In this document: positions 10,659-19,762 of the stretch, in pieces
How the letters are laid out: each line of letters begins with the position of its first letter
Numbering within the stretch: position 1 is the stretch's first letter
Source: Mantamonas sphyraenae
Taxonomy: Eukaryota > CRuMs > Mantamonadidae
Direction: 5' to 3'
DNA length: 64,000 bases
Assembly: GCA_026936335.1 (NCBI GenBank)
Contig: JAPMXV010000023.1
Span: 1 to 64,000, forward strand
Position numbers and translations under genes: made by a program
Notes under the pieces: model-generated
The model's input: only the letters and a program-made list of their open reading frames with translations
Told to the model about the DNA's origin: nothing
Databases searched by the model: none

Positions 10659-12702
10659 TCACCCTCCCCTCCCCACCCACCCAATCACCCTCTCCATCAC
10701 CTCATCCGGCAGTGTCACCCACCCTTCCCACCCTCTCTCCTCCACATACGCTTCCATCCCTCCACACTCAAACATCGCCTCCCTCTCCTCCCCGTTCATC
10801 ACCAACCCCACCTCCATCGCCTCATCCACCTCCGCACTCCACCCAATCCAATGCCACGCCTTCCTCCACCCTGCCTCCCTCACAATCTCCACCGTTTCCA
10901 TCCTCGGCCTCGCACCCCACCCCCGCAACACCTCAACCAACCCGTCCTCCCCTCCCTTCACCCCTCTCTCCAGCGCAGTTTCCTTCCCTCCATCCCCTGC
11001 AAACGTGTCCACAGGCACCCCCCCCTCCTTCAACGCACCCATCTTCTCCAAATCCCCACACTCCACAAACTCCACATGCATGTCCTTGTTCCTCTCCAAC
11101 AGCGACCGCAACGCGTCATTACGAACGCCTTCGAAGTTCCAGCACGACCGATTGCCTTCCATCGCTTGAACAACTGCTGCTGCGCTTTCTGCCCCGATGC
11201 GGTTGCTACCAAGGTCCAGTCTCTGCAAGCTTCTGTTCTCACTCAGTCTCTGCCCCATAGCTGTTGCTCCTTCATCCCCGATGCTGTTGTAGCCGAGGTA
11301 CAGTGTCTGCAAGCTACTGTTCTCCCTCAGTGCCTGCCCCAGTGCTGCTGCTCCTTCGTCCCCGATGCTGTTGAAGCCAAGTAACAGTGACTGCAAGCTG
11401 CCGTTCTCACTCAGTCCTTGCCTCAGTGCTGCTGCTCCTTCTGCACCGATATTGTTATCACTGAGGTCCAGTCTCTGCAAGCTACTGCTCTCGCTCAGTC
11501 CCTTCCCCATTGCTGCTGCTCCTTCGTCCCCGAGGCTGTTGTAGCCAAGGAACAGTGCCTGCAAGCTGCTGTTGTCACTCAGTGCCTGCGCCAATGCTGC
11601 TGCTCCTGCTGCACCCATTCTGTTGTCCCAGAGATTCAGTGTCTGCAAGCTGCTGTTTGCGGTCAGGGCCTGCGCAAGTGCTACTGCTCCTTCTGCCCCG
11701 ATGCTGTTGTTTTCCAGGTTCAGTGTCTGCAAGCTGCTGTTCCCACTCAGTGCCTGCGCAAATGCTGTGGCTCCTTCTGAACCGATGCTGTTGCTCTGGA
11801 GGTACACTTTCTGCAAGCTGCAGTTGTCACCTAGTGCCTGCGCCAGTGCCGCTGCTCCTTCTGACCCGATGCTGTTGCTCTGGAGGTGCACTGTCTGCAA
11901 GCTGCTGTTCTCACTCAGTGCTTGCGCCAGTTCTGCTGCTCCCTCTGCCCCAATTCTGTTGAGGGTGAGAAACAGTGTCTGCAAGCTTCTGTTCTCCCTC
12001 AGTGCTTGCGCCAGTGCTGCTGCACCTTCTGCACCGATGTTGTTGTCGCTGAGTTCCAGTGTCTGCAACATACCGTGCTCACAAAGTGCCTGCGCCAGTG
12101 CTGCTGCGCCTTCTGCCCCGATGCTGTTGCTACCTAGGGACAGTGTCTGCAAGGTGCTGTTCTGACTCAGTCTCTGCGCCAGAGCTGCTGCTCCTTCTGC
12201 CCCGATCCCGTTGTATTCCAGGTTCAGTGTCTGCAAGCTACTGTTCTCACAAAGTGCCTGCGCCAGTGCTGCTGCGCCTTCTGCCCCGATGCTGTTGCTA
12301 TCTAGGGACAGTGTCTGCAAGGTGCTGTTCTCAATTAGTGCCTGCGCAAGTGCCACTGCTCCTTCTGCCCTGATGCTAGTGCTGTCGAGGTCCAGCGTCT
12401 GCAAGCTGCTGTTCTGAGCCAGTGCCCGCGCTAGTGCCACTGCTTCCTTGTCTCCCAGGTCCACGTTGCGAAGGTGCAGTTCCTGTGTGCAACCTGTCAA
12501 CACACGCTCCATCCTTTCCTACATACCCTACACCCATCCCTCCTCCTCCTCCCCTCGTTCGACGATCAAACGTCACGCTCGCCACCTCCCTCCCGATTTC
12601 TTTCGGCCAACTCACCCTTCCTTGAGCCTGTAAAGCTTCCACAATCCGCCCATGGTCCCCGCTCTGCAACAACTCCACCCATCTACCTTTTGCCAATCCC
12701 AT
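10659..12702 (-). CDS. LRR protein with ankyrin-like C-terminal tail (LRR1)
   Basis: The model is complement(join(10659..12482, 12616..12702)). Exon 1 (29 codons, MGLAKGRWVELL...) ends phase 0 at a GTGAGT donor. The acceptor ACACAG leads in frame into ELHLRNVDLGD. The body is about 15 RNI/NOD-type leucine-rich repeats of 28 residues with the pattern LxLxxNxIGAEGAAALAQAL, then a conserved tail (RSCWNFEG..., VDTFAGDGG, WGARPRMET) resembling one or two degenerate ankyrin repeats and ending DEVMERVIGWVGRGG. LRR proteins of this class are ligand- or partner-binding, and the target is unknown. The tail is shared with the gene at 12940-14414 and with the two relics inside the array. There is no signal peptide and no NTPase domain. 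Confidence 0.82.
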
Positions 12703-12939
12703 ATCCTGCGCACTTCCATGAGTGTCAGCTCCTCCCGATTCCTCCCTCCCGTGTCACTCTCTATCCCACCCACACACGCCACAAGTCCCCCCCCCCCACC
12801 CTTCCCTACCCGATGACTGTTCCGAACTCTGTGTGTGTGCAATATGCGTTGGATGCGCCCCCGCACGGAGGACGAGCAGCACTCAAAAAAATCCTTTTCT
12901 TCCACACCTTCACATCCCTTCATTCCCACTCCCTCCCAC
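12703..12939. other. Intergenic region between the two LRR genes
   Basis: No gene is seen. The region holds a C12-13 run near 12787-12799. The last ~40 bases are homologous to the 3' flank of LRR1 (near 10630-10658), so both LRR genes share a downstream segment as well as their coding tails. The minus-strand promoter of LRR1 must lie here. Confidence 0.5.
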
Positions 12940-14414
12940 TCACCCTCCCCTCCCCACCCACCCAATCACCCTCTCCATCACCTCATCCGGCAGTGTCATC
13001 CACTGTGCAGTCGGTTCATACTCCTCCATCCCTCCACACCCAAACATCGCCTCCCTCTCCTCCCCATTCATCACCAACCCCACCTCCATCGCCTCATCCA
13101 CCTCCACACTCCACCCAATCCAATGCCACGCCTTCCTCCACCCTGCCTCCCTCACCATCCCCACCGTTTCCATCCTCGGCCGCGCGCCCCACCCCCGCAA
13201 CACCTCAACCAACCCGTCCTCCCCTCCCTTCACCCCTCTCTCCAGCGCAGTCTCCTTCCCCCCATCCCCTGCAAACGTGTCCACAGGCACACCCCACTCT
13301 CTCAACTCTCTCATCTTCTCAAAATCCCCACACTCCACAAACTCCATGTGCTTCCCCTTGTTTCTCTCCAACAAAAACTGCAGCGCATCGTTCTCGATTC
13401 CCCGAACATCCCAGCACGAACGGTTGCCTTCCAGTCCAACAACCAACGCTGCTTCTCCCACGCGGTTCTCCCCGAGATCCAAAATCTGCAAACTGCTGTT
13501 CGCAACCAACGCCACTGCCAAAGCTGCCGCCCCATTCCCCCCTATGGCATTTCCTCGTAGCCCCAGCCACGTCAGCGTGCTGTTGCGATGCAGACTTTCC
13601 GCCAACGCGCACGCTGCGTCGTTGCCGACCTTACAGCTCGAAAGATCCACCGTGCGCAAGGTGCAGTTCCCACGCAGTGCTCCTGCTATTGCCGCCACTC
13701 CTTCTCTCCCCACGCCATTGTTCCACATGATCAGCACCTCCAAACCATCCAGCGCACGCGCAAGGGCCGCCGCCCCCACGTCCCCAATCCCGTTCCAGCT
13801 CACGCTGAGCCTCCTCAGACTCCTGTTCTCCATCAAACCCTCTGCAATTGCCTCCATCCCAACATCTCCAATGCCGTTATAGGTTAGATCTAGGGTGTGC
13901 AGCCCTGTGTTCCGCTGCAGTGCCGCGCCCAGCGCTCGTGCCCCCTTTTCGCCAATGCGGTTGTTCCACAAGGACAACACCTGCAGTCCACAGTTCACAA
14001 GCAACAATGCTGCCAGTTTCTCCGTTCCCTTATCCCCAATGGCGTTCCTGTTCAAATCCAGCGTCGAAAACCCTTCGCTCTCCACCAGCCCATCAGCCAG
14101 CGCTGCAGCTCCTTCTTCCCCAAGCGTCACCCAATGCAACTTCACCACCTGCAACATTCGGCCATCAGTTCCCTCTTCCCTCCCGCGCAACCCCCCATCC
14201 CACCCCCCACCCCCCCCCCCCCCCCCTTCACCACCTGCAACATTTGGCCATCAGTACCTCTTCCCTCCCGCGCAACCCCCCATCCCACCCCCCACCCCCC
14301 ACCCCCCTACCTCCCCCTCCTCCCAAAACCCACCTTTCCAGCCTCCCCCACCACCACCTTCACCCTTTCGACATCCCCACTCACAACTGCATCCTCTAAC
14401 CCTTCCGTGTTCAT
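12940..14414 (-). CDS. LRR protein with ankyrin-like C-terminal tail (LRR2)
   Basis: The model is complement(join(12940..14148, 14334..14414)). Exon 1 encodes MNTEGLEDAVVSGDVERVK... and aligns with exon 1 of LRR1. Both end phase 0, with a GTGGGT donor here and a TTGCAG acceptor ending at 14149. The exon 2 start VVKLHWVTLGEEG matches ELHLRNVDLGD of LRR1. About nine LRRs of the NOD/RNI type follow, then the shared tail (RSCWDVRG, VDTFAGDGG, DEVMERVIGWVGRGG). The start codon overlaps the stop of the upstream STAND reading frame as TGATG. One additional G in the preceding G5 run would place exon 1 in frame with that protein, so this may really be the C-terminal part of a larger NLR-like protein. 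Confidence 0.75.
14140..14311. repeat. 86-base tandem duplication spanning an LRR2 splice acceptor
   Basis: Two direct copies begin at about 14140 and 14226 (shared CTTCACCACCTGCAACATT, then CCATCAGT and CCTCTTCCCTCCCGCGCAA), separated by a C16 run at 14211-14226. Each copy contains the TTGCAG acceptor of LRR2 exon 2 on the minus strand, so two equivalent 3' splice sites lie 86 bases apart. Only the proximal one is used in my model. Confidence 0.8.
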
Positions 14415-16657
14415 CAAACCCCCATTCCATTGCCCTCACTCCCGCCTTCATCCGCCCACCCATCCCAACTCCTCTCCATCATCTCCTCCATCCTCTCAAC
14501 CCCCACCACCGCCTCCTCCCACTTCCACCGCCTTGCCATACCTGCACACACCTCCCTCGCCGTCTCCACCCGTTCCAACACGTGGCTCTGCAACGCAACT
14601 CCGCCCAGAAACCGTTCCATCTCTGCGCACACCTCCACGCCCTCCTCCGCTCGTCCCAACCCATGCACAACCATCACCGCCTCCACCTTGTGCTGCCATC
14701 GCCACCCATGCCGCAACACACGCGCGTACCCCTCCGACCGCCTCCCATAAACACCCGCCGCGTGCACCACCGCCTTGTCCAACAGCCGCCCACGCTCCTC
14801 TTCGTCCAGCTCCGCCAACAATAGATACGCCTCCACCAATCCGCCTCGAATCCGCGTGTCTGGATGGTGCTTCACAAGCGCCTCCCGTCGCCCGACTGCC
14901 CGGCGCAGGTTTGTTCTCGCACGCCGTGTCTCCCCCTGCTTCATCCGCAGCCGCCCACGCACTTCGTCCCTGTCCGCACGCATCATCACACGTTGGTCCT
15001 CTGTGCTCCCTCCCGTCCTCACGTTTCGCGTCACCCGCCGCACCGCCGCCTCCGCCCGGCCAAGTGCCCCGTCCTCCTTCACCAGCGCCTGTGCCACGCC
15101 CACAAGCACCACATGCCTCACATACGCGTCTTCCACCCTGTGTGTTCTCATCAACGCCTGTGCACGCAGCAGATCCGCGCGAGTTCCCTGCAGCCCGTGC
15201 GCCAACACCGCCCGCTCCACCAACTTTGCTCCATCTTCCCTCTCCTTCCGCTCCATCGACCACCACTCCCACACACCTACTTGTCCCACTGCGTCCACGG
15301 CCCGCTCTGCAAGTCGCAACACCTGCTTGGCGTGCTCCCCGACAACCGCTGCCTCCCTTGCCAGCCCTGCATTCCTCAGCACAACCTCATTCAGCGCCCC
15401 CAGCAGCTCGCTCGTCTCCGTCTGCGTAAGACTGCGCACATTGTGCGCCAGCGCGTCCCTGTATCCCGGCTCCACAGAGAATAGCCGAGGCATCTGTTCG
15501 CTCGGCACAACAATCGACCGCCCCTCCAGCTGTCGTATCGCTGCCTGTGCCTCAGCTTCGCTGCAGCACTCACACGCCGTCTCCAGCACGTCCTCATGCA
15601 CCAACGCCTTTGGCCCCACCGTGTTCAAAACCTTTAGCAAACAACCCGTGCACGCCTCCCTCCGCATCCGTTGCACGTGTCGGTTCCTCTTTGTCGCCGC
15701 ACTGTGCACCCCGTCTACCTGTGTATGTGCCACGGCAGGTCTGCTACCCCATGCACTCCCGCGTCCGTGTTCGCGCAGGTACGCGCTCATCACATCCACC
15801 TCAAACTCCATCTGCTCCCCAAGCCGTTCCACCTGCTCCCTCCGCATCCCATGCCCACCTCCACTCGCCAGCTTGGCCATTTCCATCAGCTCATTGCTGT
15901 CCAGCTTGCTCGAAAGGCGCACAACCTTGGGCGAGTACGCCCCGAGGTGCCTGTGCGCCCCTGAATCCCTCCCCACAAACACAATCGACCCGTTCTCCAG
16001 CCCAATCCTCTCCACCACGCTCGCCAGTCGCCTGCGGTCCTCCACACTGACCCCATCCAGCACAAGCACCCAACGCGTCTCGCGGTCCAACCCCTGCACC
16101 CACCGCGCCACATGCGCCGTGTGCGACTCCCCAAGGTTTGCCCCGCCCAGCCTCTCACTCAGGTCTTCCATGCACCCCTCCAATCCCTGGCCCGTGCCCA
16201 TCAACCATTCTGCCTCGGTGTCTTGCGTCTGCAAATGTGCCACCGCGCTGCTTTTCCCACACCGTGTCGGCCCAGTGATCACAACCACCTCCCCTCCCTT
16301 CAACCGCAGCCCTCTTGTCGCTGTTCGTTGTACAGTCTGGCTCCGCACCACCCACAGCTGCTGCCGCCGCCGTTTCTCTTCTGCCGCCCTTGCCACCGCC
16401 TTCTCCCTCTCTCGCCGCTCCTCCTCCGCCACCCTCTCCCGGCCCTTTTCATACTCCGAGTACCCAAAGTACACGACAAACGGAATCGCCATCCCCTGCA
16501 GAACATTTGCCCCTGCGTTCACAAACGGCAACACGCGCCGAACTTTGCCCATCACCTCCGGATCCACTCCCGGCCCTCCCAGACCAGTGATCAACTCTCT
16601 CCTCCCGCCAATCACGCGCACCCCATTCCCCCTCAGCTTCAACCGTCGCATCATCAT
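14414..16657 (-). CDS. STAND-type P-loop NTPase with C-terminal helical repeats
   Basis: The first ATG of this long frame is at 16657, giving about 747 residues. An N-terminal hydrophobic stretch (near residues 42-55, ending PFVVYFGY) is followed by a highly charged helix, then a P-loop GPTRCGKSS (near 130) with Walker B-like WVLVLDGV and a sensor-like VFVGRDS. This is the order of STAND/NB-ARC switch ATPases. The C-terminal half is alpha-helical, rich in Ala, Arg and Glu, and TPR-like without a clear consensus. The frame continues upstream from the ATG to a TAG that ends the Sel1-RasGAP gene in the same frame. The 3' stop overlaps the LRR2 start codon. STAND proteins are signalling switches in immunity and cell death; that role is inferred from context and fold only. 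Confidence 0.7.
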   Translation of the reverse strand: MMMRRLKLRGNGVRVIGGRRELITGLGGPGVDPEVMGKVRRVLPFVNAGANVLQGMAIPFVVYFGYSEYEKGRERVAEEERREREKAVARAAEEKRRRQQLWVVRSQTVQRTATRGLRLKGGEVVVITGPTRCGKSSAVAHLQTQDTEAEWLMGTGQGLEGCMEDLSERLGGANLGESHTAHVARWVQGLDRETRWVLVLDGVSVEDRRRLASVVERIGLENGSIVFVGRDSGAHRHLGAYSPKVVRLSSKLDSNELMEMAKLASGGGHGMRREQVERLGEQMEFEVDVMSAYLREHGRGSAWGSRPAVAHTQVDGVHSAATKRNRHVQRMRREACTGCLLKVLNTVGPKALVHEDVLETACECCSEAEAQAAIRQLEGRSIVVPSEQMPRLFSVEPGYRDALAHNVRSLTQTETSELLGALNEVVLRNAGLAREAAVVGEHAKQVLRLAERAVDAVGQVGVWEWWSMERKEREDGAKLVERAVLAHGLQGTRADLLRAQALMRTHRVEDAYVRHVVLVGVAQALVKEDGALGRAEAAVRRVTRNVRTGGSTEDQRVMMRADRDEVRGRLRMKQGETRRARTNLRRAVGRREALVKHHPDTRIRGGLVEAYLLLAELDEEERGRLLDKAVVHAAGVYGRRSEGYARVLRHGWRWQHKVEAVMVVHGLGRAEEGVEVCAEMERFLGGVALQSHVLERVETAREVCAGMARRWKWEEAVVGVERMEEMMERSWDGWADEGGSEGNGMGV

Positions 16658-16678
16658 GTCTATTCTATTCCCTTGCAC

Positions 16679-19600
16679 CTAAAGGCGCTCCGCGATCAGC
16701 CCACGCACCTTCACCACACTCTCCCCACGCAGCCGCGTCCAGTCCATCACTCCACCTTCCACCTCTGCCCGCGCACTCTCCCACTCTCCCTCATCCAGCG
16801 ACGACACCCGGTCGTAGTACCACGCCAACCGTTCCCGGTTCTCCTCGGCCCACCCGTCCATCACTCCCATGTACGATTCCTTCCCGCCCGGCCGCACCCC
16901 GTTTGCAAAACTCTGCAGCGCTTTGCTCATCAGCTTCAACGTCGTCATGCTCTCTCTGCCCGGTGCCGTCTCTGTAAACAGCTTCACCTTGAACAGATGC
17001 GGCGTCACCCAACGCAGAAACAACGTGTTTGCCAACGCCCCGGCATACCGCTCCTCCCCGACCACCTCACGCATCACCGCAAACACAGCTCGCATCTCCA
17101 ACGGCATTTCCTCCACCGCATCCACCAGCCCGTCCATCACCGCCGTGCACAGATTTGCCAGACGCGCCGCATCTTCCTCGCTTGCCTCTTTCCCTGGCCC
17201 CATCTCCACGGCCACCTTGTCCTCCACCACATGCCGCACCACGTCTCCCACCACACGTTCCATGTGTTCCAATCCCTGACGCGCCATAAATCGCGTCATG
17301 ATCTTGCTCTCCAGCGAATCCAGACGCAGCAACGGCGCTGCCCCGTTCTTGCTCTTTTCCACCTGCAGCTCCATCAGCACACGCACCAGCCTCCCCATCT
17401 GCTTCCCACACACAAACACCTCCAGCAGGTGCTCCGCCATTTCGTCCACCGCCTCCCCATAGTTCAGCTTCACCACACGTTCCAGCAGCGGCGGATCACG
17501 CGCAAACAAAACGCTCGGCATCACCACAATGCTCATCTGCTGCGTCCGTATCTGCTCCACAACCTCCATCTCGTCCTCTCCCCCCACCACCTGCGACACG
17601 TCCGAGTATGCGTCGTCCATCGCCAGCGCACTCACGTCTCCGGCCTCCACATCCCTCGGCGCCCGGATGACCCCGGTTGCCAGCGGGTCCACAAACGGCT
17701 CCCCGTCCTCCGCCGCCTCCTCCAGCTCTCCATACTTCAGCTTCAGTCTCGATTCCGGGTGTCCCTCTCGCGCCGCCCGCTCGTAAAGCCGTTGTGCTGC
17801 CCCAATGTTCCTCGCCACTCCGGCTCCTTCCTGGTACAGCCGCCCCAGGTTGTACAGCGCCTCCACGTGCCCTCCCAACGCACCCAGCCGATACCAACGT
17901 GCAGCCTCTTCCAGACTCTGCGCCACCCCCAGCCCTCGCTCGTGCAACATGCCCAGCGCGTTCTGGCAATGTGCATCCTCTGCAAGCGCCCCGTCTTGAA
18001 AGTACTGCGCCGCCAGACGCACGTTCTGCTCCACCCCTATCCCTTCCAGCAGCATGTCCGCCACTCGCACCACGCTTTCCATGTGTCCCCCGTCCGCTGC
18101 CAGGGTGTAGTGCCGAAACGCAAGCCACGCGCTCTGCTCCACCTCCAGCCCGTGCTCGTACATCACTCCCAGGTGGTACGCCGCCTCGCTGCTGCCCATG
18201 TCCTGTGCCAGTCGCAACATGCGCGCCGCCTCAAAGTACTGCTGCTGCTGCAGGTACATGTACCCGAGATTGCACATCCCAGCCGGGTGGTGCTTCTCCG
18301 CCGCCGCCTTGTAATGCTTCATCGCCAGCGCCAGGTCCTGCGGCACTCCGTCCCCGCACTCTCGTAGCACGTGCCCAGGTTGTTTGCTGCCGACGCGTTC
18401 CCGCTTGCCGCCGCGCTGGCAAACAGCTCCACTGCCCGCACCTTGTCCGTGTACACCCCGTTGTCCTCCTTAAACAGCAGCGACCCCAGATTGTTCTGTG
18501 CCGTCGCCTGCCCGCCTCGACACGCCAGTTCGTAGTACTCCATAGCCTTTTGCAGCCCGCCCATCACCAGTCCCTTTTCGTACAGGTAGCCCAGCGCCGC
18601 TGCTGCGTCGTAGTGGCCCTGCAGCGCCGCCTTGTTGTAGTACTCTGCCGCCACTCCAATGTCTCGCGACACACCCACGCCTCGCTCGTACAGCGAGCCC
18701 AGCGCATACGCAGCCGCCGGCCACCGCGTCGCCGCCATGTCGTACCAGTGTGCCGCCAGCGCCGGGTTTGCATCCCTGCCCAGCCCGTGCTCAATCATGT
18801 GTCCGATGTTGTACTGTGCAGGCGCATACGGCACCGCCGCTGCACGTTCGTACCGTGCGTATGCCACCTGGTAGCTCTGCGGATACCCGTACCCGAAAAA
18901 AGTACTTGTCTCCCTGCGCCGTCAGCTGGATCGCGTCGTCCTGGTCCAGCTCCTTCCAATCGTTGAACCCAGGCAGACCTGCCGCCAGCGCCAGTTTGCT
19001 CACGTTACTGCTCGCCTCCCCGGCCTCGTCCAGGCCCCGTGTCGCCAGCGCCAGCGTCAGAGCGCTTGTAAAATCGTTCACCTGGTACCCAAACTCCCTC
19101 TGGATCTTTTCAAACCGTTCCCCATGCTTGCTCTGCTGCCGAAACCCCGACGCGTCCTTCATGCTGCGCCCGTCCTCTCCCTGTGTCAGTCTTCCTCTCT
19201 GCACCCTTCTTCCGCACTCGCAAAAACAAAACTTCTGCGCGCCACCTACATTCCCAGCTCCCCGTTGCTCGTCTCCAGAAAGTTCACAAAGCTCAACAGC
19301 GACTGCTTCACCATCTTGTCCTCCGAATGTGCCTGCAGCACCCTCGACAGTTTCTCCAGCAGATTCTACACCGAGCACGCGCCCCGATTCCTCAATGTCA
19401 GCCAACGGCCGCCCGCCAAAATCCGTTCCCGCTCCCTCCCTCCCTCCCTCCCTCCCTCCTTCCCTCCTTCCCCCCCGTCCCCGCTCCCCTCACCTGAGCC
19501 TGCGCACACCGGTTCATAAACTCATCGCTCGCCTTCAACTTCTGCTTGCTCACCAACCCTTCCGCCAACCGATACGTGTCCGCCAACAAACTCTCCAGCC

Positions 19601-19688
19601 GCTCCACCACCGCATTTCCCTGCTGCCGAATCGCCCTGGCCCCACCTGCACTCCCCACTCCTTCACCTCTCGATTGCTCTCTGCTCAT
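16679..19688 (-). CDS. Sel1-repeat protein with C-terminal RasGAP domain, apparently frameshifted
   Basis: The start is ATG at 19688, with exon 1 at 19494-19688 ending at a GTGAGG donor, exon 2 at about 19250-19365, and exon 3 from about 19196 (this junction is uncertain). The N-terminal part is a helical region. A series of Sel1 repeats (GxGVxxDxxxAxxYYxxAA) follows from about 18860 to 17750. The C-terminal ~230 residues match RasGAP: LLRLDSLESK around the arginine finger, FLRWVTPHLF, and TLKLMSKALQSFANGV. Such domains stimulate GTP hydrolysis by Ras. Two lesions break the frame: a T6 run at 18896-18901 where T5 restores KYFFGYGY, and a GAGAG near 18358-18364 where GAG restores the repeat spacing YECGDGV. 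The gene ends with TAG at 16681-16679, immediately followed in frame by the STAND protein. Confidence 0.72.
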
Positions 19689-19762
19689 TCACAGTTCTCT
19701 TCGCTTGAGCTTGCCCCACCCGCCGCCAACCAAACAACCCACAACAACACCACAACCACAAC
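19689..19762. promoter_or_regulatory. Short divergent promoter region
   Basis: These 74 bases separate the start codons of the minus-strand Sel1-RasGAP gene and the plus-strand presequence protease. It must contain both 5' UTRs and core promoters. It is also the boundary between the lineage-specific subtelomeric zone and the conserved gene core. No TATA-like element is obvious. Confidence 0.5.

Noticed and set aside
16679-16681. Selenocysteine readthrough as explanation of the in-frame stop, given tRNA-Sec in the window
   Set aside because: The codon is TAG, not TGA, so tRNA-Sec (anticodon TCA) would not decode it.
16679-16710. A 30-base intron (GTGCGT...TTTAG) removing the TAG between Sel1-RasGAP and STAND
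   Set aside because: All other introns here are at least 76 bases; a 30-base spliceosomal intron would be exceptional, so it is mentioned only as a weak option.
13897-18367. Long plus-strand open frames opposite the LRR2, STAND and Sel1-RasGAP genes (up to 751 residues)
   Set aside because: Composition is Pro/His/Arg/Ser-rich without domains, while the minus strand shows P-loop, Sel1 and RasGAP motifs; these are antisense shadows.
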